Origin: an uncultured bacterium
GTDB taxonomy: Bacteria > Verrucomicrobiota > Kiritimatiellia > CAIKKV01
Assembly (NCBI GenBank): GCA_903828035.1
Contig: CAIKKV010000079.1
Coordinates: 1 to 16,158, forward strand
Direction of reading: 5' to 3'
DNA: 16,158 bases
Within the stretch, counting starts at the first letter, position 1, and each line of letters opens with the position of its first letter. The notes under the pieces are model-generated. The model was not told the origin of the DNA, made no database searches, and worked only from the letters and a program-made list of their open reading frames with translations. Made by a program: the position numbers and the translations under genes. Shown here piece after piece: positions 6,603 through 13,343 of this stretch.

Positions 6603-7841
6603 ATGCGCCTGCGTCTTCTTGCCGTTTTGCTGCTAGCCGCCCTGCCGGCGCTGGCCCAGACCAACCTCATCGACCCCCAGGCCGAACCCGTTTTGCAGGC
6701 GCTCGCCACCTTCTACCACGCCGCGCCCGCCTTCAAGGTCGATATGGAAGCGGATACCCACATCGAGTCGGATGACATGAAGCAGGAGTTCACCACCCAC
6801 GCCACCCTCGCCGTCAAGCGGCCCGACAAGCTGGCCATGTCCGTGCGCAACAGCATGATCGGCGCCATGCTCGTCGCCTGCGACGGCGCCACCGTCACCA
6901 CCTACCTGCCGGGCCCCAATAAATACACGGTCAAGCCCGCCCCGGATTCGCTGGAGCTGCTCTCGCGCGACATGGGCGCCTCCTCCCCCGCCTGCCTGCC
7001 GATCATCTCGGCGCTCCTCGAGCGCGATCCCTACCAGGCGCTCATCCATCAAGTCACCCGGATCCGGTATGCCGGCCAGGAAAAACGCGGCGGCCACCTG
7101 TGCCACCACCTCGTTTTCACGCACGCCGAGTTCGACTGCGAGGCCTGGATCCGCACCGGTCCGCTGCCGCTGCTCGAGGCCATCAAACCCTCCCTCGCCA
7201 AGCTCAGCGCCGCCGGAAAACTGCCGCCGGGCCTGAAAGCCGACGCCGTCCTGACCCTCACCGGCTGGGAGTTCCCCACGAATATGCCGGACTCCGCCTT
7301 CTCGCTCGACCTCCCCGCCGCCGCGCAGCAGACGGAGTCGCTCATCCCCGGCATGGGCGAAATGGAGAACGACGACAACGAGCCCGATCCCCGCGACGCG
7401 CTCCGCCTCAAGCCCGCCCCGCTCTTCAAGCTCCCCCTGCTGGGCGGGGGGCGCTTCGACCTGGCCGCGCAGAAGGACAAGGGCGCCACCGTCCTCTGCT
7501 TCTGGACCACCTGGGCCGGGCCCTGCCGCCTCGCGCTGCCCGTGCTGGAGAAAATAGCGGGGGCCTACAAGGATAAGCAGGTGACGGTCCTCTCCATCAA
7601 TCCGCAGGAGCCGGAGGCCGCCATCCGCGAGTTCATGGCCGCCGGCGGGCTGACCCTGGGCGTGGCGCTCGACCCCACCAGCGACGTGGCCGAACAATAC
7701 CAGGTGGCCGGCATCCCCCAGATCGTCATCATCGACAAAACCGGCCTCGTGCGCGATGTCTACATGGGCTACGGCAAGGATCTGGAGAAGGATCTGCGCA
7801 AGAGCCTCGACAGCCTCACCCTGCCGGCCAATCCGCTTTAA
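6603..7841 (+). CDS. Exported DUF2092-like / TlpA-like thioredoxin fusion with WAGPC active site
   Basis: This 412-residue protein starts with a signal peptide (cleavage likely after ALA at residue 18). Residues of about 25-245 resemble the LolA/DUF2092-type beta fold, with features such as VKRPDKLAMSVRN, DGATVTTYLPGPNKY and the Cys-containing GGHLCHHLVF. An acidic linker (about 250-265) leads to a thioredoxin domain of the TlpA/AhpC-TSA type (270-412), with FWTTWAGPCR at 300-309 and the cis-proline segment AGIPQIVIID. The usual WCGPC is WAGPC (304-308), so the first, attacking cysteine is replaced by alanine and only Cys308 remains. Ordinary disulfide exchange should be impaired. The start is set by GAGGAGG eight bases upstream. 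The stop overlaps the stop of the convergent gene by four bases. Periplasmic location is inferred from the signal peptide. Confidence 0.85.
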   Translation: MRLRLLAVLLLAALPALAQTNLIDPQAEPVLQALATFYHAAPAFKVDMEADTHIESDDMKQEFTTHATLAVKRPDKLAMSVRNSMIGAMLVACDGATVTTYLPGPNKYTVKPAPDSLELLSRDMGASSPACLPIISALLERDPYQALIHQVTRIRYAGQEKRGGHLCHHLVFTHAEFDCEAWIRTGPLPLLEAIKPSLAKLSAAGKLPPGLKADAVLTLTGWEFPTNMPDSAFSLDLPAAAQQTESLIPGMGEMENDDNEPDPRDALRLKPAPLFKLPLLGGGRFDLAAQKDKGATVLCFWTTWAGPCRLALPVLEKIAGAYKDKQVTVLSINPQEPEAAIREFMAAGGLTLGVALDPTSDVAEQYQVAGIPQIVIIDKTGLVRDVYMGYGKDLEKDLRKSLDSLTLPANPL

Positions 7842-9097
7842 GGGATAAAGCCCATCTGCTTCATCAGCTCCTCCGCGGAGCGATAGCAGGTGCCCGCCCG
7901 CTCCAGGGAGCCCCACTGGCTCAGCTGGACCGGAATCAGCCAGGGGCCCGACTCGATCACCTCACCCTTGCGCAGCGAGCCCGTCTTCGGGTCGCCATCC
8001 GGCACGCACACCGTGGGGTCGCTGAGGAAGCTGCCCATCGGCTCGCAGAGCGCCTTCGCCGCTCCCTCCAGGACCTCCCGCGGCGTCAGCGGAATCACGG
8101 GCCTGTTTTTCTTGACCGCCGGGGTCGAGGTCAGCTTCAGGAAATAGCCGCCATAGGGGTTTTTCTTCACCTCCGCCACGCTGAAGGTCAGCCCCGCCGG
8201 AAACGGCAGAAAGAAAAACCGGCCGCGCGTGGGATGGGCCAGCCCTCTCTTCATCAGCTCGCCGACGGCCGCCTCGCGCTGGGCCGGGGTGAGGTCGGGG
8301 TTGCTGATCCCGCGGATATCCGCGGCCGTCAGGGGATACTTCTGCAGCAGGCTGCTGTCGGCCATCTGCGCCGCCGCCGCCGCCACCGCCTGGCCCACCT
8401 GCTCCCGGCGGGCCACGGCCGGATCAACTTCCACCTGCTCCGGCGGCGCGGCCGTGACCACGATCATGACCGGCGCCCGGGGCTCCAGCGGCGGAGCCAT
8501 GGCCCTCAGCATGCGCATGTAGAGAATGTTCGCCTTCTCCGGCGCCCCCACCAGGCCGGACCCGGAACAAACCGGGCAGGGCTTGGGGTAGCCCTTGGCC
8601 CCGGCGCACATTTTGCACTTGCCCGGATTGTCCGGGCAGTACATGCACTTCACCTTGCGGACCTCCTTGCCCATCCCCTGCGTGGCCTGCTGGCCGGTTC
8701 CCTTGCAGATCGGGCAGCGGCCCGTCCCGTTGCAGGCCGTGCAGGGCTCCAGCACCGCTCCGTTTTCACAGTCGCCGCAGGGCTTGAACAGGCGGACATC
8801 GGCCAGGTCCTGCAACAGGTCGTTTCCCGGAAAGGCCTTGCGCAGGACCGCCCGCATGGCCAGCCCCTCCTCGCTGTTCCCGGAGGCCAGCGAGCCCAGG
8901 GTGTACAGGACGCCCAGCCGGCACCGCTCGGCCGGACGGGACTCTCCGGGAAGGGCCGCCTTCACCTCGCGGAGAAGGACGGGATTCAGCGGCTGCGCGC
9001 GCAGGCCGGAAAGAATGGCGTCAAGGGAGTTGGTCTGGGCCAGGGCCGGCCCGGTTAACAGCGCCAGCCCGAGGGCGAGCCGAAACAGGCGATTCAT
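7838..9097 (-). CDS. Secreted protein with DnaJ-type CxxCxGxG cysteine cluster
   Basis: This 419-residue protein has a signal peptide with likely cleavage after Ala20 (GPALA-QTN). A helical segment (21-100) is followed by a cysteine cluster at about 107-177. It holds six CxxC pairs: C107/C110, C119/C122, C128/C131, C151/C154, C161/C164 and C174/C177. Three of these extend to the DnaJ pattern: CTACNGTG, CPICKGTG and CPVCSGSG. DnaJ has four pairs binding two zinc ions, so six could bind three. J-domain and client-binding domains are absent. The remaining 230 residues are not recognised; the segment FFFLPFPAGLTFSVAEVKK looks beta-rich. The start at 9097 is supported by GGAGG eight bases upstream, and upstream in-frame ATGs lack that. 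Its 3' end overlaps the thioredoxin-fusion gene. A zinc-bound envelope scaffold is the best guess; a redox client of the neighbour is also possible. Confidence 0.82.
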   Translation of the reverse strand: MNRLFRLALGLALLTGPALAQTNSLDAILSGLRAQPLNPVLLREVKAALPGESRPAERCRLGVLYTLGSLASGNSEEGLAMRAVLRKAFPGNDLLQDLADVRLFKPCGDCENGAVLEPCTACNGTGRCPICKGTGQQATQGMGKEVRKVKCMYCPDNPGKCKMCAGAKGYPKPCPVCSGSGLVGAPEKANILYMRMLRAMAPPLEPRAPVMIVVTAAPPEQVEVDPAVARREQVGQAVAAAAAQMADSSLLQKYPLTAADIRGISNPDLTPAQREAAVGELMKRGLAHPTRGRFFFLPFPAGLTFSVAEVKKNPYGGYFLKLTSTPAVKKNRPVIPLTPREVLEGAAKALCEPMGSFLSDPTVCVPDGDPKTGSLRKGEVIESGPWLIPVQLSQWGSLERAGTCYRSAEELMKQMGFIP

Positions 9098-9442
9098 GAA
9101 GTGCCTCCGCGTTCTGTTCATCTTAACGCATCCCATAAGCAAACGCATCTAAATACATTCGCTCGCGCGCGCCGCCCGACGTGAGCGACAGCGAACAGGG
9201 CGCGCGATGGCTCTCGGTTGTGGCGTTTCGATCAGGCGGACCATGGCGATGCGATTTTGAGGCGTAGGCGGTTGACAGCGAGGCGGCGTGGCCTTCCGGG
9301 CCCGACGCCTCCAGCTGGAAGCCGGATACACCCAAAAGCGCGCGCCAGGGAACGCCCGAAACGGCGCAACCCGCATCACGCAACCGCCAGACCGTCATCC
9401 GCAATACTTGCGCGCCGGGAGCAAAGGGATTATTCTCTTCCT
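9098..9442. other. 345-base divergent intergenic region
   Basis: This lies between the minus-strand cysteine-cluster gene and the plus-strand DUF1638 gene. The first 60 bases are AT-rich and should hold the promoter of the minus-strand gene, though no clean -35/-10 pair was found. A GC inverted repeat follows, TCGCGCGC (9163-9170) and GCGCGCGA (9200-9207). A plus-strand promoter candidate lies at 9408-9436. Open frames crossing the region have low-complexity Arg/Ala/Pro content and no ribosome sites, so I call no gene. Confidence 0.55.
9408..9436 (+). promoter_or_regulatory. Predicted promoter for a leaderless DUF1638 message
   Basis: TTGCGC (9408-9413; weak -35) is 17 bases before TATTCT (9431-9436; a four-of-six -10). 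The ATG of the gene at 9443 follows after only six bases, where transcription should begin. No good ribosome site fits that start: the only purine run, AAAGGGA, lies too far upstream and would not be transcribed. Confidence 0.35.
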
Positions 9443-10180
9443 ATGCCAGAGCCCGTCCACTACCTGCTGCTGACCTGCTCCGTCCTCGCGCGCGAGAGCT
9501 ACCTGTGCGCCGCGCGCTCCCGCAACATCATCGAGATCCGCCTGCTGGACCAGAACCTCCACGATCTCGGCGCCGAAAAGATGTCCGCCCGGATCCAGGA
9601 AGCCCTCGACGCGGCCGATCCCTCCCGCTTCAAGGCCGTGCTGCTGGGCTACGGCCTCTGCAACAACGGCATCGTGGGGCTCCACTCCGCCCTGCCGCTC
9701 GTCGTGCCCAGGGCCCACGACTGCATCACCCTCCTGCTCGGCTCCAAGGCCCGGTACAGCGACTACTTCAACCGCAACCCCGGCACCATCTACGAGTCCG
9801 TGGGCTGGATCGAAGCCATCCGCCACCGCCCCGACAACCCCCGCACCTCCCTCCTCCGCTACGACCAGAAGATGTACCAGGAGTTCGTGGAGAAATACGG
9901 GGCCGACAACGCCGACTACCTCATGGAGGAGCTGGGCGGCCTGAGCCACTACTCCCACCTGGCCTACATCGACATGCCCGTGGGCCAATCCGCCGAGCAC
10001 AGCGAAACGGCCGCCGACCTGGCCCGCGAACACAACTGGACGTTCGACCGCATTCCGGGAAACGTGGGGCTGCTGCAGAAGCTGGTGGACGGCGAGTGGA
10101 CGCCGGAGGACTTCCTGATCGTGCAGCCCGGCCAGTCCATCGCCCCTTCCTATAACGACGACGTCATCAAATCGAGCTAA
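9443..10180 (+). CDS. DUF1638-family protein
   Basis: This 245-residue soluble protein matches the DUF1638 pattern: a start of the form YLLLTCSVLARE with Cys12, then LGYGLCNNGIVGL (about residues 68-80) and VPRAHDCITLLLGS (about 88-101), which carry further conserved Cys, His and Asp residues. The GTIYESVGW segment is also typical. The biochemical role of the family is not established. Conserved cysteine and histidine placement suggests metal or corrinoid-related chemistry, and relatives are often seen in genomes with URO-D-type methyltransferases. One such gene lies at 774-1853 here, but it is not adjacent. The start at 9443 follows a promoter-like element with almost no leader. The frame is open farther upstream, but that extension is low-complexity. 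The lipoprotein gene follows after 15 bases and is probably co-transcribed. Confidence 0.83.
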   Translation: MPEPVHYLLLTCSVLARESYLCAARSRNIIEIRLLDQNLHDLGAEKMSARIQEALDAADPSRFKAVLLGYGLCNNGIVGLHSALPLVVPRAHDCITLLLGSKARYSDYFNRNPGTIYESVGWIEAIRHRPDNPRTSLLRYDQKMYQEFVEKYGADNADYLMEELGGLSHYSHLAYIDMPVGQSAEHSETAADLAREHNWTFDRIPGNVGLLQKLVDGEWTPEDFLIVQPGQSIAPSYNDDVIKSS

Positions 10181-10195
10181 CCCACGGAGGCTTTC

Positions 10196-10804
10196 ATGAA
10201 GCGATCGGGACTGGCGGCGGGTCTGGCACTCTGCCTGGGGGGACTTCTCATCAGCGGCTGCCTCGTGCGCTCCACGGAGCCCTGGCTGACCGATGCCACC
10301 CGAATCGCCACCCCTTCCCTGGGCGGCGTCTGGCAGGATGAGGACGAGACAACGACCGCCTTCTTCACGGTACAGGGCTCGAACTACCTGGTCCGCCTGG
10401 TCCAGGAAGGCCGTGAAAACAGCTTCTTCACCGCCAGCCTGCACCGGGTGGATCAACACCTGCTGCTCGAGGTCGGACCGGCCAGCGATACCGGAAAAAT
10501 GGACGCCTTCGTCCAGATGCCGGTCCGCCTGCTGTTCAACGCCGCCCTGGCCGGCGACACGCTCCAGCTGTTCGGCATGAGCCTGGACGCGGCGCCCGCC
10601 CGGATCCGGGCCTCGGCCCTGGCGCCGGCTTTGAGCGGGAGCAAGGAAAAGGGATTCCTGCTGACCGCGCCCGCGGCCGATCTGGCCGCCTTCGTCCGCA
10701 ACCAGGTCAACGCGCCCGACCTCTTCCAGACAAACGCCCTGTTTCATTTCAGGAAGCTGGCTGTCGCGGGAAACCCCGCCGCCGCTCCGGCGCCGGCGCC
10801 CTAG
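10196..10804 (+). CDS. Lipoprotein of unknown function
   Basis: This 202-residue protein has a lipoprotein signal: a basic start, a hydrophobic stretch and the lipobox ISGC with Cys22 as the lipidated residue, so it is probably anchored in the outer or inner membrane. The mature part contains SLGGVWQDEDE, followed by alternating hydrophobic patterns (YLVRLVQEG, HLLLEVGP, LLFNAALAGDTLQLFGMSL) typical of a small beta-barrel or lipocalin-like fold. No named family is recognised. The C-terminus is a low-complexity Ala-Pro repeat. ACGGAGGC about six bases before the ATG sets the start. It lies 15 bases behind the DUF1638 gene. The convergent transporter gene ends 15 bases beyond its stop. Confidence 0.8.
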   Translation: MKRSGLAAGLALCLGGLLISGCLVRSTEPWLTDATRIATPSLGGVWQDEDETTTAFFTVQGSNYLVRLVQEGRENSFFTASLHRVDQHLLLEVGPASDTGKMDAFVQMPVRLLFNAALAGDTLQLFGMSLDAAPARIRASALAPALSGSKEKGFLLTAPAADLAAFVRNQVNAPDLFQTNALFHFRKLAVAGNPAAAPAPAP

Positions 10805-10809
10805 GCGCC
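10795..10809. terminator. Short palindrome between convergent genes
   Basis: GGCGCC (10795-10800), CTA, then GGCGCC (10804-10809) forms a self-complementary hairpin that spans the lipoprotein stop codon and lies just before the convergent transporter stop. It could act in both directions. No T-tract follows on either strand, so this is only a candidate. Confidence 0.2.
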
Positions 10810-10819
10810 CTGAGCCGCT

Positions 10820-11737
10820 TCACCGGGCCATATTGAACAGCACCACCGAGAGGACCGCCAGCGCCAGGGTGGCATACCAGGCCCGGCCGCGCTTTTCGTG
10901 AAAGCCGAAGGACGTGATCAGCGCGCCGCCCAGGACCGATGAGACGGAGAGAACGGCAAAGCCCACGCCGCCCGGAAGATCCGACACCTTCGCGGTCAGC
11001 ACCATGCCCACCACCGAGCCGACTCCGCCGATCGACCCGTTCAGCGTCAGCCGCGCCCAGCTGATGGATGGCCGCCCGTGTTTCCGGATCATGTCCAGCA
11101 GGCACAGCGTCATCGCGAAGTACATGCCCAGCATGAAGCAATCGTTATAGCGCGGATTCAGGGGGACGCCTTGCTGGAACGTCGCCGTCATGTGCTTCAG
11201 CGCCACGCCCACCAGGCCGGTCAGCAGCGTCAGCGTCAGCAGGATGCTCCCGTAGAATAACCGCTGCCTGAACGAGGCGCGCGCCGCCCCCCCCACCGGG
11301 CCGGGCTCCTCGCCATGCCCCATGGAGGAGACCGTCACGCACAGGAACGCCGCCGCCATGCCCGCCATCTGCATCCCGCTGAGCGGCTCGCTCAGCAGCA
11401 GGATGGCATACAGGGCGGGCGTCACGAAGGTGAGATTGCCCGCGCACCACAACGGCGCCAGCGGGCCATGCCGCAGCCCGACCCGGTACAGGTGAACGGT
11501 GAACGCCTGGGCCAGGCCGTTGACGGCCCCCCAGATCCAGACCATGGCCGGCGCGTCCCACCCCGGCGCGTCGGCTCCGGCGAAGGAGCGCACGCCGAAC
11601 CAGAGAATGCCGGCCGCCCCCATCACCAGGGCCGCAAAAGCGGGCGGCACGCCCCGGGCCGCATTGAGCCGGTACGCCAAGGCGATCAGCGAAAAAAACA
11701 GCCCGGCCAACAGCGCCAGAATCAATTGGAAAGACAT
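10820..11737 (-). CDS. EamA/DMT-superfamily transporter
   Basis: This 305-residue protein has about ten hydrophobic segments in two similar halves, the usual size and topology of drug/metabolite transporters. The first half contains NGLAQAFTVHLYRVGLRHGPLA and the helix ending SEPLSG; the SEPL phrase is typical of the position after helix four in EamA proteins. The second half ends with GALITSFGFHEKRGRAWY and a last helix. A longer polar loop (GHGEEPGPVGGAARAS) joins the halves. It should sit in the inner membrane and export or import a small metabolite, but the substrate cannot be read. The start at 11737 is supported by a GGGAG/AGGGGG purine run just upstream and a promoter candidate at 11766-11794. 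Upstream in-frame ATGs give a polar extension unlike the family. Confidence 0.85.
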   Translation of the reverse strand: MSFQLILALLAGLFFSLIALAYRLNAARGVPPAFAALVMGAAGILWFGVRSFAGADAPGWDAPAMVWIWGAVNGLAQAFTVHLYRVGLRHGPLAPLWCAGNLTFVTPALYAILLLSEPLSGMQMAGMAAAFLCVTVSSMGHGEEPGPVGGAARASFRQRLFYGSILLTLTLLTGLVGVALKHMTATFQQGVPLNPRYNDCFMLGMYFAMTLCLLDMIRKHGRPSISWARLTLNGSIGGVGSVVGMVLTAKVSDLPGGVGFAVLSVSSVLGGALITSFGFHEKRGRAWYATLALAVLSVVLFNMAR

Positions 11738-11765
11738 GCTCCCGCCCCCTGTTTGAAAGGGTCGC

Positions 11766-11794
11766 ATTGTGGGGCTTTTCCCGCTCTTTCGCAA
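11766..11794 (-). promoter_or_regulatory. Predicted promoter of the transporter gene
   Basis: On the minus strand, TTGCGA (plus coordinates 11789-11794; four of six) is 17 bases before CACAAT (11766-11771; four of six). Transcription would start near 11759, leaving a leader of about 20 bases that includes the purine-rich ribosome site. Confidence 0.4.
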
Positions 11795-11913
11795 TCGCTT
11801 TAACGAAGCCTCGTCCTTGCCCCGCCAAGAACATAACCAACCGAACTTAACCTTAGAAATGGTCGGCGGGCCACTTTCGGAAACCGACAACTCAACCTAC
11901 GGGAAACACAAGA

Positions 11914-11965
11914 CCGTGACGAGGGCGTCACGGCTCCACTCCCACTGCACATAGCGCTGCGCTAT
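11914..11965 (-). repeat. REP-like palindrome with GGAG, plus a second hairpin
   Basis: CCGTGACG (11914-11921), loop AGGG, CGTCACGG (11926-11933) is a perfect eight-base-pair hairpin. On the minus strand GGAG (11934-11937) lies directly against its 5' side. GGAG, like GTAG, is a tetranucleotide that precedes REP palindromes. A second perfect hairpin, ATAGCG-CTG-CGCTAT (11951-11965), lies 17 bases on. This may be a second intergenic palindrome family related in layout to the element at 1907-1977. A protein-binding site or transcription stop is possible instead. Confidence 0.45.
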
Positions 11966-12068
11966 CCGCTTCAATATGACGCGGTTCCGGCCGGCGGAAT
12001 AAGGCATTGCCGCACTTCCCGCCGCCAAATAGCTGAAGAAAACCCAAGCCCCGGCGCCATGTTCGCGC

Positions 12069-12097
12069 TTGCAGAGGCCCCGCCTTTGCCTTACGGT
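12069..12097 (+). promoter_or_regulatory. Weak promoter candidate for the PRPP synthetase gene
   Basis: TTGCAG (12069-12074; four of six) is 17 bases before TACGGT (12092-12097; three of six). It would start transcription near 12104, keeping the AAAGGA ribosome site in a leader of about 19 bases. The -10 match is poor. Confidence 0.25.
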
Positions 12098-12122
12098 TCA
12101 CTTGGCAACCAAAGGACACCCC

Positions 12123-13073
12123 ATGACACGCGACGGCATGATGATTTTCGCGGGCAGCGCCAGCCCCAGCCTGACCCGGAACATCTGCTCGTATCTCGGC
12201 GTCCGGCAGAGCCTGGGGGAGGTCATCCGCTTCTCCGAGGGCAACCTCTTCGTGCGGATCAACGAAAACGTGCGCGGCCGCCGCGTCTACCTCGTCCAGT
12301 CCACCGGCTACCCCGTCAACGACAACTTCATGGAGCTGCTCTTCTGGCTCGACGCCTTCCGCCGCGCCAGCGCGGAATCCGTGACGGCCGTGGTCCCCTA
12401 CTTCAGCTATGCCAAGGGCGACAAGAAGGACGAGCCCCGCGTCGCCATCCGCGCCCGCGTCTGCGCCGACGCCATCGAGTCCTCCGGCGCCGACCGCGTG
12501 GTGACGCTCGACATCCACGCGCCCCAGATCCAGGGCTTTTTCAAGGTCCCCGTCGACGACCTCTACGCCCTGCCCATCTTCTGCAAGGCCGTGCGGGAGA
12601 TGAACCTGTCCGACCTGGTGGTGGTTTCCCCCGACGCCGGCTTCGCGAAAAAAGCGCGCCTCTTCGCCTCCGCCCTCGGCTGCCCGCTGGCCATCGGGGA
12701 CAAGGAACGGGTCGATCACAACGAAAAGGCGGAGGTGCTGGAGATCATCGGCCACGTGGAGGGCAAAACCTGCCTCGTCGTGGACGACTTCACCATCTCC
12801 GGCGGGACGCTCTGCGAAGTGGCGCAGAAGCTCATGGAAAAAGGCGCGCGGGCGGTCCACGTGGCCGTGACGCACGGCATCTTCACCGGCGGCGCCCTGG
12901 CCAAGATCGAAGGCAGCCCCATCTCCTCCGTCCTCGTCTCCGACTCCGTGGAGCTGCCCGGCGCCATCACCAGCGGGAAAATCCGCACCGTCTCCGTGGC
13001 GCCCCTGCTCGGCGAAGCCATTCGCCGCATCCACAACCGGGAAAGCATCAGCGTTTTGTTCAAGAATCCCTGA
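12123..13073 (+). CDS. prs: Ribose-phosphate pyrophosphokinase (PRPP synthetase), divergent
   Basis: This 316-residue enzyme should transfer pyrophosphate from ATP to ribose 5-phosphate, making PRPP for nucleotide, histidine and tryptophan synthesis in the cytosol. Length and motif order fit the family. There is an N-terminal FAGSASPSL segment and PYFSYAKGDKKDEPRV (residues 92-107). The metal-site segment LDIHAPQIQGFF carries His132. SPDAGFAKKARLFA follows, then the flexible catalytic loop at GDKER (192-196), then the PRPP loop DDFTISGGT (221-229). Several motifs differ from the textbook form: the PRPP loop is usually DDxIDTGGT, and YARQDRK is here YAKGDKK. It may be a second, specialised copy. 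AAAGGA seven bases before the ATG sets the start; the frame upstream of it is not family-like. It is probably transcribed alone. Confidence 0.87.
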   Translation: MTRDGMMIFAGSASPSLTRNICSYLGVRQSLGEVIRFSEGNLFVRINENVRGRRVYLVQSTGYPVNDNFMELLFWLDAFRRASAESVTAVVPYFSYAKGDKKDEPRVAIRARVCADAIESSGADRVVTLDIHAPQIQGFFKVPVDDLYALPIFCKAVREMNLSDLVVVSPDAGFAKKARLFASALGCPLAIGDKERVDHNEKAEVLEIIGHVEGKTCLVVDDFTISGGTLCEVAQKLMEKGARAVHVAVTHGIFTGGALAKIEGSPISSVLVSDSVELPGAITSGKIRTVSVAPLLGEAIRRIHNRESISVLFKNP

Positions 13074-13078
13074 AGGAT

Positions 13079-13100
13079 CCGCCACGCCATCCGCCACGCC
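13079..13100. repeat. Short tandem direct repeat
   Basis: CCGCCACGCC occurs twice (13079-13088 and 13091-13100), separated by AT, in the gap between the PRPP synthetase gene and the small membrane-peptide gene. It lies just upstream of the promoter-like TTGACA at 13115. Function is unknown; slippage in GC-rich DNA would explain it. Confidence 0.5.
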
Positions 13101-13114
13101 GGATACGGTTGAAC

Positions 13115-13143
13115 TTGACAAACGTCCCCGTTAAAAAGACACT
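13115..13143 (+). promoter_or_regulatory. Predicted promoter of the surface-modification run
   Basis: A perfect TTGACA (13115-13120) is followed after 17 bases by GACACT (13138-13143; three of six -10 matches). The ATG at 13152 comes eight bases later, so the message would have practically no leader, and only a weak GGAAA precedes the start codon. Confidence 0.33.
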
Positions 13144-13151
13144 CGGAAATC

Positions 13152-13340
13152 ATGCATTTAGCCTATATCGATCCCGGCTCCGGCGCCCTCGTATGGCAAT
13201 TGACCGTCGCCGCCCTGATGGGCGCGCTCTTCTACCTGAGCAAGGTCCGGACCTGGATCTGGAAAGGGCTGACGTCGCTCTTCCGCTCCGGGAAGACGCC
13301 CGCCGAGGAATACCTGCCGAAGGACGCCAACAAGGATTAA
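13152..13340 (+). CDS. Small single-helix membrane peptide with YIDPGSG start
   Basis: This 62-residue protein begins MHLAYIDPGSGALVWQ, followed by one hydrophobic helix (about residues 13-30), a basic aromatic stretch (KVRTWIWKGLTSLFR) and a charged tail. Small proteins opening with YIDPGSG and one helix occur widely beside surface-polysaccharide and phosphatase-superfamily genes; this is from memory and was not searched. The invariant-looking DPGSG at the outer end of the helix suggests a functional rather than purely anchoring role. It lies three bases before the methyltransferase fusion, whose ribosome site AAGGA overlaps its last codons, so the two are co-translated. Codon use resembles the neighbours. 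It is a real gene despite its size, because motif, spacing and promoter all agree. Confidence 0.8.
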   Translation: MHLAYIDPGSGALVWQLTVAALMGALFYLSKVRTWIWKGLTSLFRSGKTPAEEYLPKDANKD

Positions 13341-13343
13341 CCG

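Larger units (their letters stand above)
11738..12122. other. 385-base divergent intergenic region
   Basis: This lies between the transporter gene (minus) and the PRPP synthetase gene (plus). It holds a promoter candidate for the transporter, two hairpins of REP character at 11914-11965 and a weaker promoter candidate for the plus-strand gene. The middle part (about 11800-11910) is less GC-rich than the coding DNA. No gene was found. Confidence 0.6.

Noticed and set aside
9272..9277. TTGACA in the divergent region, considered as a -35 box
   Set aside because: No acceptable -10 lies 16 to 18 bases downstream, and it is far from the 9443 start.
9123..9404. Minus-strand open frame of 93 codons upstream of the cysteine-cluster gene
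   Set aside because: No ribosome site, low-complexity composition and atypical third positions; the region is better explained as a divergent promoter region.
11928..13121. Minus-strand open frame of 397 codons opposite prs
   Set aside because: The product is an Asp/Gly/Ala/Val-rich mirror of the PRPP synthetase gene with no motif, and there is no convincing ribosome site.
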